Made by a program: the position numbers and the translations under genes. From positions 2,728,001-2,792,000 of the forward strand of contig JALJCQ010000004.1 of assembly GCA_023091665.1 (NCBI GenBank): DNA of 64,000 nucleotides, read 5' to 3'. This document shows, one piece after another, positions 42,979-55,592 of this stretch. Within the stretch, counting starts at the first letter, position 1. Every line of letters begins with the position of its first letter. The stretch comes from Pythium myriotylum (taxonomy: Eukaryota; Oomycota; Peronosporomycetes; Pythiales; Pythiaceae). The notes under the pieces are model-generated. The model did not search any database. It saw only the letters and a program-made list of their open reading frames with translations, and was not told the DNA's origin.

Positions 42979-43150
42979 GATGATATGATGAAAACAGGGA
43001 ATTTGGATTTCGGATTAAAAAAAAAAACGCAATCTGATAATGCAATTATCTTTTGAAGTTGATACTATCAATAGATAACGTATATCGATTCTGGCATACT
43101 CGACCCAGAGGTCTTTGGGTAAACTTTGGGCCTGCAGTCTCTGAGCCAGT

Positions 43151-44441
43151 ATGAATATGGAGGAGCTGGACGAACAGGTCGAGCCGTTGCACCTCGATTT
43201 CGAGGACCGCGAGGTGTATCTCGCCAAGGTTCCGGTGCGTACGCGTCGTGCGAGCGCCTCGCTATGTATTGGTGCGCAGCTCTGTTGACGAGGCGTTCTG
43301 TGGCGTCCGGGTGAGAGCAGCCAGCGTTGGGCATGGCCTGGAAGAACGTTCAAGGTGGGTTTCGTGACGTTCACGAGCTCCTCGATGGGCGGCCGTGGCG
43401 AGAACTGATAGCGCTTGTGTGTGGTGACACTAGAGAGCGAGCTCATGCTGGGTTCCATCAAATTGGAGAAGGGCGCCGTGCTCGGCAAGCGCAAGGTTGG
43501 TATTCGTGGTTGGCGAGATTGTCACACTGAGAGAGACAGACCCACTAAGCGCAGATGCGGTTTGCAGGGCGTGTTGACGGTAAACCCGTCGCCGCTGGAA
43601 GAAGGCGCGCCGACAGAGTACCGGATCGAGATCGGTGAGACACCGCTCAAGCTTCGCGTCTTCTCGCAGGATGGGTCCGGACGAATGGCCATTGAAGGCA
43701 CGGTGAAGAACAGCTGCACGATCATGGCGCAGCGAAACGACCAGTACAGTAAAGTGCTCAAGCAGCGATTGATCAAGGCGATGGTCAAGCCTCGGTGCGG
43801 GCGCTGCATTGCCGGACAGATTTTTCGGTGCCATTTTTCTGATATGCCGTGTGTGTGTGCTTGTCATAAGAATCACGCAGCAGCTCGAGGCTCTACCAAC
43901 TGTCAAGAAGGCCAAGATCCAGTTCACGATCGAGAAACCTGATGAGGACGCCGAGGATGTACGTTCGCTCAAGGAGTGGATTCCACTGAGGTTATTTGTC
44001 TCATCACCCATTCCGCGGCGTGATTGGTTTGGCAAACAGGACACGGTGGACTCGAAGTTGGCCTTCGACAAGTCGGACAAGAAGATCAAGATGAGCAAGG
44101 TATCCGATTGTGCCCTCTGGATGCCTCTCGGCGTGAAGAGTGGTGCACTGACGCTGGTCTGTTTCGGGCGTTGGATAGGACGAGCTCAAGAACACGGTCT
44201 TTCACCATTTCGAGGAGCGCGAGTTCTGGCCGCTCAAAGAGCTCAACTACCACTGCCGCCAGCCCGAGGTGCGTCGTGCCTCGTTCGATGGCCTCTCTTT
44301 GCAACTCTTTTGTGACCTCGGTGTCAATCGAATCAGACATTCCTCAAGGAGGTGCTCAAGGAAATTTGCGTGTACCACCGAAAGGGTCCCAACAAGTCGT
44401 GCTACGAGCTCAAGCCGCAGTACAAGAACTCGCGCGCCTAG
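43151..44441 (+). CDS. GTF2F2: Transcription initiation factor IIF, beta subunit (RAP30)
   Basis: Eight exons, join(43151..43234,43321..43354,43434..43495,43568..43794,43871..43958,44040..44099,44179..44268,44337..44441), 249 residues, the same length as the human protein. Order: N-terminal dimerisation half with VYLAKVP (human LVKVP) and SELMLGSIKLEKG; a beta-rich middle with EYRIEIGETPLKLRVFSQD; and a C-terminal winged helix, WPLKELNYHCRQPETFLKEVLKEI ending YELKPQYKN (human KEILKEIGVQ...WELKPEYR). TFIIF binds RNA polymerase II and stabilises the preinitiation complex. Exon 5's acceptor was set at ATAAG (43870) because the closer CGCAG breaks the frame. An in-frame ATG at 43157 is an alternative start. 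Confidence 0.88.
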
Positions 44442-45070
44442 TCGTGGGCCATGCGGCTGGTCTCGTGCGAGTTCTTCTTCTCCTTGCTCGACTTCCTCAA
44501 CTCCTTTTTCTCTTTCTCTTGTTATTATTCGTTGACACCGTCTCCTCTCCATCTGTCAACTCTTGTGTCCAAAGTCGTTCCATGGACGCCTCTCTGTACA
44601 TAAACCTCGTGCACCCATTTGACAGTCGAGCGGCCGCTGATATGCTTGACACATCGCCGATCCCGGTCAGTCCCACACAGCGCCGTCGGCCCGATCAGCC
44701 GAAAGTCGGCTGCCCTTGTCTCATTTTTCACCCAGAGATTCCTCTGAATTGGCGCCGAGAGTCCCGAATGGTCCCGAATGGTCCCTCGTCCGCGTTCAAA
44801 CACCGACAATAAAACCTCATGCACCCCATCTAAAACCTCGTTCCCACGGCCAAAAAACCTCGTCCCCAGCCCCCTCGCGCGAGGGACGGCGCCGACCCCG
44901 CCTGTTTGGGGTTGGTTCTGTTGGCTCGAGTTGGGGAGAACGGAAGCCCACAGAGGCACAAAGCGCGGGCGAACTGCGCTCACCGCCACCCTTCCGCCGC
45001 GCTTCCGGGAAGCCGCGTGGTCATCCAGCAGCGCAGGGAGGCTCCTTTCGACGGTGCGCTCGCCCCCACG
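44442..45070. promoter_or_regulatory. Promoter/5' UTR region of the CHD gene with short direct repeats
   Basis: No gene seen. GTCCCGAATG occurs twice in tandem at about 44763-44782, and AAAACCTCRT three times (about 44812, 44832 and 44855). The open frame of the CHD gene extends upstream to 44906 but that extension is not supported by composition. Confidence 0.4.
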
Positions 45071-48000
45071 ATGGACGGAGAACCGTCTCCGGTCAAAGCC
45101 GAGCCGGTCGCCGTTGGCGCGGAACCAACGTTGGAAGAACATTCCACCCCGACGGCGACGAGCTCTCCAGATGGCCTCGGCGCCGACGCGAAAGTATCCA
45201 GCGAGGATCTGAAATTTTCGGCGTCTGACGCCAACGACGCCAATGCGACCACCGACGCCAACGACGCCAACGCCAACGACGCCAACGACACCAACGACAA
45301 TCACTCTGCCTCGCCCCACACGCCCGACGTTGCAGTTGCCGACGACACGAAGGGAAACGACGACCAGGCGACTCGCGACGAAAATGGGGAAACCACCGAC
45401 GCGTTAAAGGCCGAGGAGGCCGAGCAGCAGCAGCAGGAGGCGGCGCCCAAGACCGAGGCGGATGCGCCCGACGAGGCGCCGTCGGCACCCGAAAACGCGG
45501 CCTCCGACGCGGCTCTGGAGCCGAAGAACGAGTCGCCGAAGAGCGAGTCGCCGAAAAACGAGCCGCAAGAATCGACTTCGCTTGACGCCCCCGTGGCCTC
45601 CACGGCCGAGGACCCGCCGCAGCAGCAACAGCAACAACAGCCCGAGTTCGCGTTCGCGTCCCCGACGTTCATCGCGCCGGCGCCAACGCCGATCCGCCCG
45701 CTGCCAGGAGACCCGCGCTTGAGTCAGAGTGGCACGCCTGAAGCCGCGAGTGGTACGATGTCGGCGGGCTTCCCGACAGCTCCTGCGCAGGCGTTCGTGT
45801 CGCCCACGCAAGCGGCACCGAACCCGTTCTTCGAGACCCCGACGACGACGACGACCACGAGTGATCCGCTGCTCAGCACCGACTCGACAACTGCATCGTT
45901 TGAGGACCAGTGGAACCAGAGCGTGCCCGTTCCGACGAGTATGGGCTGGGGACAGAGCGCCGCTCCCATGACCATGATGACAGATACATCCGTGATGGCG
46001 CCGCCGCAGCAAATGGCCCCGATGACCAACGGTATGCTCGATCCCGTGCTGACTTCAACGCCATTTACCGCTCGCTCTCTCGTGGCCCGCAAGATCGATG
46101 AACAGACTTTTGCGCTCGATGCCACCGCACTTTCCAACCTGATGACTTACGGCAAGAGTCTCACCTCGCCTGGCCACGCTGCCGCCTTTGCGATCGACTT
46201 GTTCCGCGCTGCTGTCGATAACGATTCAGAATTGCGTGCTCACGGTTGGCGAAGTCCGTACCAGACAAATGAGTACGAAGTGCTACTCCAGAAAGGCTCG
46301 ATTGGTCTCTGTATGAACATGAGCGTACGGCTCGGGTGCGTGACGGTGACAAGCTTTCGGCGACCAGAAGGCGGTGTGATTGGCCCCGCAGAGGCTAGCG
46401 GAATGATTCAGGTTGGTGACGATCTGATCGCAGTCGACGGCTACCCAATCCAGACACCTGAAGACTTCAAAGCTGTTGTCGGTAGACTCAAGTCACTGCG
46501 ACCCGTACTGCTGCGATTTCGTCGACCAGGAAATACAATCATCAACTCGACGCGACCTGATACGCATGGATATCGCCGTGGCCTTCGCACATCGACGGTC
46601 GGACTAGACAATTCTGAGATGACTACTGTTGGTATGTGGCACATGGGTGTCCGTTACCTCGCACCAGGACAGTGGGCGGCCGAGTTACATGTGGATGGCG
46701 GTGGTATCCGTCGATTAGGTGTGCTGGGCTCGGAACGTGAAGCAGCAATGGTGTATAATCGCTACATTCACCAGACTTATGGCCCAAGTGCAGCTCAGTT
46801 TATGAACCCAGCCGGAACGGGCATGGCTGCCGCCGGTGATGGTCAGCAGGGAGGTGCTGGTCTTCCAGTTGCCATGTCAAACGTTCGAGATATCAAGCCA
46901 ATCCAACGACAGCCAGCTCGTAGATCCACGACAAAGGCTGCCTTTACAAATGAACAGAAAGAGCAACTGCGCGCTCAAATTATGGTGTTCAAGTACGTTT
47001 CGACCGGCACAGCAATTTCTAGAGAGTGGCTTGCTCGCGCCATCAAGTCCGCAGCACCGATGCCGACTCAAGATGACAAGAAGAAACGCAAGACCTTTGC
47101 GCCACAGGCTGTAGTGAAGCCCTTGAAGAAGAAGGCAAAACGCGGTGCGAAGGGCAAGAAGGGCAAGAAGAAGATGTACTCTGACGAAAGCGATGATGAC
47201 AGCGACTCGGACGAGAATTTCTCTGCCGCGCCTCCTCGAGAAGCGGTCGCTCCAACACGTCGGTCGGGTCGTAATGCAGGGAAAGCAGCGAAAGTGTACG
47301 TGGAGAAGGAGAATGACTCCGACTTTGAAGACAGTGGTGATGAGAAGCCGGCGGAGCCGCAAGAACCGGCTGGTCCGAAGGGCCCACAGATTGACAAGAT
47401 CATCGGTATTCGGTTCCACAAAGACAGCCCAGATGACGACGACACTGTGATGCAATTCCTTATCAAATGGAAGGACGTATCCTACCTCCATTTGAGCTGG
47501 CTGACAACGAATGACATTGAAGAGTTTGGCCAAGGATCGATCATGCGGATGCGACGCTACTTGCAGAAGAACAGCCGTGAAGTGGAGCAGGCGCGAGAGA
47601 ATGTTGTTGTTGGTGAAGAGCGCGATTACAGTGCCTACTTCAGCGAGTCTTTCCTCGAGGTTGATCGTATTCTTGCTGTGAAAGAAGTCGAGGAGCCTGA
47701 GGAAGTCAACCCGTACAACAACCACGGCGCGGGCGAAGACGAAAAGCCGCCGCTGAAGCGAGGGAAGAAGTATCTGGTTAAATGGCGGGACCTTAGTTAC
47801 GTCGACTGCAGCTGGGAGTGGGAGGAAGACGTTACCGACGACCGAAAGATTGCTGCTTTCCACCGTCACAACCACCCACCGATTATTAACGGTGCGCACC
47901 CTGCCATGTTCGAAGATATTCGCCCAGATCCGTCTTCTTGGGCGAAGTACCAGGAGTCTCCTGTCTATAATAACCAGAACACTCTGCGATCTTACCAGCT

Positions 48001-51000
48001 CGAAGGTCTCAACTGGCTTGTATTCTGCTGGTACAATCGCCGCAACTGCATCTTAGCCGATGAGATGGGTCTCGGTAAAACGGTTCAAGCGACATCGATT
48101 CTTGAGCACTTGCGGCAGCGTGAGCATATCCGCGGACCGTTTTTGGTGATCGCTCCGCTAGCAACCCTAGGCAACTGGAAGCGTGAGATCGAAACATGGA
48201 CGACGATGAACTGTGTTGTCTACCACGATTCTGAGGGTGGTGCGGATATCCGAGCGTTTATTCGTGAGCACGAGTTTTATTATGCTAACGAGATGTACAA
48301 GCGACGGGGGATTTACAAGTTCAACGTACTTGTAACCTCGTACCAGACGCTGATGGCCGACGCTGAGTTCTTGGATGTGATTCCATGGCGTTACATTGTG
48401 ATCGATGAGGCCCACAAGTTGAAGAATCGGGAGACGAAGTTGCTTCAGTCTCTGCAGGGGTTTTCGTGGGATTCCTGTCTTCTCATGACTGGTACACCTC
48501 TTCAGAACGGAGTGTACGAGCTTTGGTGTTTACTGAACTTTATCGAGCCAGAGAAGTTCACCAGTCAGCAAGAGTTCTACGATGAGTACGGAGAACTGAA
48601 CACTGCCGAACAGGTTGCGCGGCTCCACGAACAGTTGAGACCGTATATGCTTCGCCGTGTCAAGGAAGATGTCGAGAAGAGTATTCCGCCTAAGGAAGAG
48701 ACCATTATCGACGTTGAGCTGACGACCATGCAGAAGAAGTACTACCGTGCGATTTTCGAGAGAAACCGATCATTCCTCAACATGGGCTCTTCTGGAACAG
48801 TTGCAAATCTTGTCAACGTGGAAATGGAACTTCGCAAGTGTTGCAACCACCCGTTCCTTATCCGAGGTGTGGAAGAGAAGGAATGTGGAAATGCAGACGA
48901 AGCTCTTCGTGCACGGATTCTTGTGCAAGCCAGTGGAAAAACGGTTTTGCTTGACAAACTGCTGGCGAAGTTCCGTGCAGAAAAGAAGAAAGTTCTGATT
49001 TTTTCGCAGTTCAAGATCATGCTCGATATAATCGAGGATCTCTGTCAGTTGCGTCAGTACAAGATCGAACGTATGGATGGCTCTGTGCGCGGCAACTCAC
49101 GGCAAGCTGCAATCGATCGTTTCAACAACTTAGAGTCGGATACTTTTGCATTCTTGCTGAGTACACGGGCAGGTGGCGTCGGTATCAACCTGATCGCAGC
49201 GTCTGTTGTGATCTTGTTCGACAGCGACTGGAATCCGCAGAATGATCTCCAGGCTGTTGCCCGTTGTCATCGTATTGGTCAGACCCAATCAGTCAACATC
49301 TATCGTTTGGTCACGAAGAAGACTTACGAGGCTCAAATGTTCGATATTGCTTCGAAAAAACTCGGCATGCACCATGCTGTTTTCGAGACTGGTGGTGTGC
49401 GGAACGAGTTCGACGGTGATGACGAAGGTGGTAACATGATGTCGCTTATGTCACTGGATCGTGAGAAGGTCGAAATGATGATTCGATATGGAGCTTATGC
49501 AATTATGGGCGGTGATAACGAGGAGGAGGATCCGGAGAACCGAGCTATCAACGAAGTGGATATCGATCAGCTTCTCTCTTCAAGTCGTACAATTCGATAT
49601 GACCCTACTGCAGGCGAAGGTCAAGATGGCGAGAATTCGGGTGAAGATGGTGAAGCGAAACAACCAACTGCTTCGCAGAGTAGCGCATTGTCCTTCTCGA
49701 AGGCTTCATTCACAGCCGAAACTTCAGACGCAACGATCGACTTCAACGACGAACAATTCTGGGAGAAGGTCCTTGGGCCGAAGCCCGTTCAGGTGCTAAT
49801 GACGAAGGTTCAAGAAGGTTGGCTATCTAAAGCGTCCAAAGAGGAAGTGAAAGAGTTCCTGACCGAGCTACGTGATCTGGCTCGTACCGTTGTCCAAGAG
49901 CGTCAGCGTGGTGGGGCAATGGAGGATGCTGATCAAGTCATGTCGATTTTGATTGAACTCAAGGTGACAGGGCCGGTGTTGAAGAGTATCGTGAACGTAC
50001 GAAATATTGCGTCGGAATGGCTTGACATGATTGAACGCCCTAAACGACGCCGTAATCAAGACGCAGAGAGCGAGCTGATGTACCTTGAGTTCCTAGATGG
50101 CACGAAGAAAGAGCCTGCCGCGGCTACCAAGAAGAAGAAGAGCAGCTCGAGCAATAGACGGAAGTCAAAGAGTGGACGCGAACAAACATTTGACAGTGAG
50201 GATGAGCTCGAGGAGGACGAAGAGGAAGAGGCTCCGGCCCGGAAGCAGAAACGAACGAAGAGCTCCTCTTCAGGTGGATCTTCGACCACGTCCAAGTCTG
50301 GAATTCATCTGATTCTGAAGAAGTCGGAGGATGATGATGGTGGGTACACAGTTGTGCGGACCTATTCATCGATCAAGAAGGTGAACAAAATGTTGGGAAA
50401 TGATGACGTGGCCCCAAGCACGCCCGCAAAGAAGTCGAACAGCGCAGAAACTCCTAGACGGGGTCGTGGTCGTCCCCCGAAGAAGAAGTCGAAGGATGAC
50501 GACGATGAAGACGACAAGGAGAGTGAAGAGGCTGAGTCGGGTGGTGAAGAGGAAGTTGAACAGGCTGAAGAGCCTCCGTCCGAAGAAGAGGAGGAAGAAG
50601 AAGAAGCGGATGAAGAGGAGGACGAGGAAGAAGAAGACGACGACACACCGAAGAAGAAGAAAAAGTCGAAGAAGTCGAAGAAGAAATCTTCCTCTTCGAA
50701 GAAGGCGCGAAATGGTGCCCCCTCAACCGCTGCTTCCGAGCGGAAAGAGTCCGTGGACCCTCAAGTCGATGAGGAAATGTGGTGCCGAGTATGCTACAGT
50801 GACCAAGGTTTCACGGATGACCCAATTGTACAATGTGAACGATGCCAGGTCGCTGTTCATCAGGTAAGAGCTGCTGGTGTGTGCTTTGTTGTTGCTGTCT
50901 CTGACAAACTCTCTTCACTCAGTACTGCTACGGCATTGACAAGGTCCCAGAAGGCGATACCCCTTGGTACTGTGACTACTGTGGCGAAAAGGAAGGCTCG

Positions 51001-51428
51001 GCAGCGAATGCGGTCAGTGCGGTTTTCTGTATGCTCAACGTTTGGATCGTCGTTTAACGATTATTGTGTACCAGACCTGTGCGTTGTGTCCGCTGAAGCG
51101 TGCTACTGCGGCGTTTAAGAAGACAAGTGAAGACGACTGGGTCCACGTCGTCTGCGCGCTTTGGGCTCCTGGCGTCCAGTTCAAGGATGTTGAGAACATG
51201 AAAGACGTCCAAAACGTACCTGAGGCCATCAAAGAAACCCGTGGCGAGACGTGCGCCATCTGCAAGGAGAAAGATGGTTGCATCAAGTGCTTCCGCGGAT
51301 CTTGCCTCACGCATTTCCATCCTCTCTGTGGCCGCGAAAGCAAGGGTAATTTCGACATGTATATGAACGAAGCTGGCCAACTGCGAGCATACTGTTCGAG
51401 ACACAAATCTAGATCTAGACGAACATGA
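45071..51428 (+). CDS. CHD-type chromatin remodeller with PDZ-like, AP2-like and PHD/ePHD modules
   Basis: Three exons, join(45071..50863,50923..51012,51075..51428), 2,078 residues. Order: acidic/Gln-rich disordered N-terminus; PDZ-like domain (about 415-500, GMIQVGDDLIAVDGYPI); AP2-like segment (about 520-575, GVRYLAPGQWAAEL, then REAAMVYNRY); two chromodomains (about 774-835 and 860-935, LVKWRDLSYVDCSWEWEED); SNF2 ATPase (DEMGLGKT near 1000, DEAH near 1112); helicase C (near 1290-1415, DSDWNPQNDLQAVARCHRIGQ); a TFIIS/LEDGF-like helical domain (near 1577-1660); Lys/Glu-rich linkers; PHD finger (CRVC...CERC...YCYG) split by the first intron; and extended PHD (CALC...CAIC...HFHPLCGRE). The core suits a CHD1-type nucleosome-spacing ATPase acting on H3K4-methylated chromatin. 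ATPase motifs are intact. The PHD-ePHD tail is typical of BRPF/JADE readers, not animal CHD1. Confidence 0.93.
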
Positions 51429-51517
51429 GCAAGAAAACGACGTATATGATGATGAAAGAATCCCCATTTTGATGAAGGTCGCTCGCTCGTCGGACTACAA
51501 GGTGCTTTTGTCTTTTC

Positions 51518-54152
51518 CTACAGGAGCTCATACTCGCGAAACGCGCGTTCCAGCTGCGAGTCGAACTGAGCGAGCCACGATTGGTCGAGAAAACGGTTCG
51601 CCTTCTTGGACCACTCGAGGTCGCTTAGAGCCTTGGCGATGTGTTGCAGATATATCGTTGCATCCGCGATGCTCGCCTGCTCCATCGCGGGCGTTGCCGA
51701 GAGGGAGCCCGATGCCTCCGCTGTCGATAGCTGCAGTTTTGATCGCTCCAGGAGCTCATTGACCGCAGATTCATCGATCCCAGGAAGCTGGAGCCGAATG
51801 AGCATCGACTTGGCCTGGGACGTGCTAACTGCACCAACATCGCCGAGGTCGAGGGACTTTAGCTCGTCAAGGATGCGGAGACGGTGCTTGATGAGCGGGG
51901 CGTATCGATTCGTTGCCGGCTTGACCGCGTGGTCGCCACCCGCCTTCTTCCCGTTTTGAAGCTCACGCTTTAGCTGCTCGCGCTGGGCTTCGCTGCGTCG
52001 AGCAACCCGCAGAAGCTCTTCGAACTCGTCGATGTCGATCGAGCCATTACCGTCTTTGTCGATGTAGTCGATAAACTCATGGCCTTGCTCGGGCGAGAGT
52101 TGGATCTCCATCTGGGAGAGCGTGTCGATCATCTCCTGCGGAGAGATGCTACCGTTGCCGTCAGCATCGCAGAATCGGAAGAGATCGATCACGCGAAGAC
52201 GCTTGCGCTTCATGTAGCCGTCGATGCGATGCACAATCTCACGAAACAGCGCCAGCTTCTCTTGGGTCTTCTGATCGGTCGATTGGTACGCTCCACCAAA
52301 GGCCAGGTCCACGACGCCGTCGTTACCAGACGACATCGGTTGGATCCGCGTCGAGGACGCTGAAACTGTACTCGTGCCTCCTCCCCCGCCACCTCGGGAC
52401 GTATCGTAGGCCCCGTTGAGGGGCGAGTAGTTCGGCTTCCCGTGGTTCGTTTCCAGTGATTCGGCGAGCTTCGACTTTGGAAGTGGCTTCGAGCCTGCAC
52501 CCGGAGGCTTGAAGCCTGCAGTTGGCTGTTTCCGTTTTTGAACTGCTGGCAACTTCCTCTTCCCCGGGATTGTAAGCTCGGGAAACGACATGCGTGAGGT
52601 ACTGAGCAGGAAGAAGACAAACTAGTTAGGACGAGAGATGGAGGATCAAATTGACTCCGATACATAATACGTACGCGTTGTTGCTTGTCGGCTGGGCGTC
52701 ACCTGTATTGCCACTGTGTTTCTTTCCCTGATCCACACCACGCACAGAAACCTCTGACCTAGTGTCTGCTTGGCCCTTGGCGAGCAACTGCTTCAGAGAA
52801 GACTGCCACGGCTTCTCCTCGCTTGACTGTGGCGCATCGTCTCGCTTACTGTCGTCGGATATCTTGTCGGAACCCTCCGGTTCACGTTTGGACCTGTCTT
52901 CATCTTCGAAGAGTTGACTGGTGATCCTTTCAAGCTTGACGCGACCTCCTGAAGCACTCCTCCGATTTGGATCGTTCGCATCCGAGTCATCGAACTTCGT
53001 CGGAGAGCTACCCACAGACTGTCGAGATGACATGGACCTTGAAAGAGCTGGACGAACGGAGGCCGTGGCCTGCGAGATAAGTCGCTCGAACTCGCGCGAC
53101 GACGAGTGGCGCTTAGCAATCCTCGGTCGCACGCCGTCTTCACCAGCCACTGGCGTCAAATCCGGCAGACTCGTCAGCGAGATTTCGGCATCTTCTTCCT
53201 TGCGAGGGCTTCGTATGCGTTCCCGTAGACGATAAAGACGCACTGACTCTTCCAGAAGGATCTTCATCTCAATTTCATCTAGATAAGGGAATAAAGCATG
53301 AGAAAATGGCCATCAACAACTTCCTCCTGTCCTCAGTACCATACCAACATCGTCTTCAGCTTCAGAGTCTTGCTCGTAGCGAAGCGTGTACCGCTTCCCC
53401 CTGACTCCAGCGATAACACCGTCGTAGACTCGGCCGTTGGGTAGTTCTTTAAGGAACTTGGTGCCCACTGTCATCGGCTGTAATGTTCCAGAGTAGAACC
53501 CATGCTGAGATTGCGGCGTCTTGGTGAGACCGACTGAAGCGTTGGCCGCTACGCAGGCCTTACGCTTGCCCACGCGGCGGCTGATGAATGCTCGAATGAT
53601 AGCCTGGATGAGCACGAGTCCTCTTCGGAACGTCACACCTGTGGTGTATAGCTGCGCATCGCCTTTCGCAAGCACTTCTCGAGCGGCGCTCTCTTTTGCC
53701 TCGGTATTCGGAGACTTGCAAACCACGCAGAGCTGCTGAAGAAACTCGTGGGTGTCTTCTACCGAGACGCCAGCGAGGACTTTCACTGGGCTCACGAGCA
53801 GCAACACGGAGATGGTCTTCTCTTTGAAGTTTGCCATTGCGAAAGACACGAAGGCCAGCGCACGCGTCAGGAAAGCTACCTGGGAGTGAAGGAGTGGTCA
53901 GCTCGGTGTTCATTCTACGTGATCAAAACGAGAGTGAGCCCAGCTCACCTTGTCTTCCTTGGATACCAGCTCTGCAAACTCGAGCTGCTGCGCGCTGAAA
54001 ATGTCGTACTGCTCGAGCGTCTCAACGAGCAGTTTATGGAGAAACGTAAACGGTGGCCGCTGGAGAACGCGCCGACTGACGGCGGTCGTCTGCACGACCG
54101 ACAGCAGCGCCTGGTACGTCTTCTCCACCAGGCCATCGAGCTTGGCCGACAT
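51518..54152 (-). CDS. IFT54-type CH domain / IQ / EF-hand fusion protein
   Basis: I join complement(join(51518..52601,52675..53278,53345..53879,53949..54152)), 808 residues; all four exons stay in frame. The 73-nt intron at 52602-52674 has GTACGT, a CCTAAC branch site and a long pyrimidine tract, linking what would otherwise be two genes. Residues 1-130 resemble the N-terminal CH domain of IFT54/TRAF3IP1 (RPPFTFLHKLL; SPVKVLAGVSVEDTHEFLQQL against its KPARIVAGHEPERTNELLQ). Then come an IQ-like helix (LIQAIIRAFISRRVGKRK), a small beta domain (KELPNGRVYDGVIAGVRGKRYTLRYE), a Ser-rich linker and two EF-hands (DADGNGSISPQE, DKDGNGSIDIDE), both with full calcium ligands. True IFT54 has a C-terminal coiled coil instead. 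A calcium-responsive tubulin-binding role is inferred. Confidence 0.75.
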
Positions 54153-54309
54153 GGTCTTCGAGCATCAATGCTCGGGCAAAGGCAACGAAGACCACCACGA
54201 CAAACCCACGACCCGAGTTATTTGCGGGGCTCGGATCGACCGAGTCTCGGAAACGACATTATTCTCGGCCATCCATCCCACTCTACCATTTGCCTGCATA
54301 CGCTCGACT

Positions 54310-55592
54310 CTACACGAGGAATGGCGTGCGCGTCGCCTCGGGCCTTCTCTTGGCGGCGTGGTTGAGACTCGACTGCGTCGGCGCGAGAAAGTGGTTGGTT
54401 CTCGTGGCCGGCGCTGCCCTCGCCGCTCGACTTGTCGCAGTTGTTGATGTTGTTTGAGGAGCAGGAGGAGGCTTTGACCGAGCAGTTCTCGTGGCCGTCG
54501 ACGGCGTTGTCCTCGTGGCCTCTCGTCGCGGCTGCGTCGTGGTCGTGGTCGTGGTTCGCCGCATCGTGGACCCCGCGAGCGATCTCTCGGCGAGCGGGAG
54601 CTGCAGCATCGAGTCAAAGTCGCTGCGGTTGAAGCTTCTCGTGCTCGTGTTCACCGCAGCCGAGGCCTGTCGTGGAGCACTCGTTCGCGTCGATGGACGC
54701 GTCGACGGCATGCGGCTCGTGCCCAAGACCGAGTCGTTCACTCGTGCCGTTCGTTGCGACGGTCGACGCGGCGACTCGTGGAGAAACACCGAGTCGAGCA
54801 CGTCGACGCGCTGCGCGCGCGAGCGCTTGGGCGCCGCGACGGCGACGGCGTCCTCGTCTTTGACCGTCTGCTGGAGCTGCTGCAGGAGCCGCTTCTGCCG
54901 CACGCGGATCTTCTCCGAGAGCTCGAGCGACTCCTGCAGCGAGTCGCAGTGCGCCTTCATCTTGTCGTAGGCTTCTTTCCACTTGGCCGCCTCCTGCGCC
55001 TTCTTCTCCATCGCCACGAGCGACCGGCGCGTCTACAACGAGCTCCTCATCAGTCCCCCGTCGATCTCTCTTCGACGGCCCCTAATACCTGGTCGATCTC
55101 GAAGCGCAGCTGGTCGCGCTCGACCGCGACGACGCGCAGCTCGCGCACGAGCCGCAGCATCTCTCGCGCCGACTTGGGCGGCTTGCTTTCGTGGTCTCTC
55201 TCGCGCGCGTTCTCGAGCCGCGGCGGCCGGTTCTCGACGTCCTCGAGCGCGTCGAGGCCGCTCGCTCGCGACTTTTTGAGGATCGTGCGCGCGGGCGACT
55301 TGGCGCGCAGCTCGCGGAGCTCGCTCGGCTCGTCCAGCGAGCGCTGGCTCGCCGTGCTCGTGGCGCGCAGGCGCTGCGAGAGGCTGGCGACGTCGCGCTG
55401 GAGCTCGGCGAGCCGCGCCTCGAGGCGGTTCTTGCTGCGCCGCGGCTCGTCTCGACGCGGCGCCTCGGTCACGGGCTCGCTGAACGAGACCGACGGCGTC
55501 GCGCGGCGGCGGCGCGGCGACGGCGACGGCTCCGGCATGCGCGTGCCGAGGGGATGGAGAGCTCGAGGGCGACTTGGACCTTCGCGCGACAT
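54310..55592 (-). CDS. Basic coiled-coil protein, function unknown
   Basis: Two exons, complement(join(54310..55032,55089..55592)), 408 residues; 56-nt intron joining FEIDQ and TRRSLVAMEKK within one coiled coil. The N-terminus is Pro/Arg/Ser-rich, coiled-coil segments lie at about 50-85 (NRLEARLAELQRDVASL) and 145-215, and the C-terminal 190 residues are Thr/Ser/Arg/Ala-rich and probably disordered. No family was recognised; charge and layout suggest a microtubule- or nucleic-acid-associated protein. The start could instead be MPEPSPSP at 55538. Part of its 5' exon and promoter is duplicated upstream of the Crinkler gene. Confidence 0.7.

Noticed and set aside
52626..53267. Separate gene ending at 52626 and another starting at 52591
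   Set aside because: A 73-nt intron with donor, branch site, pyrimidine tract and acceptor joins both in frame; the single-gene model is simpler.
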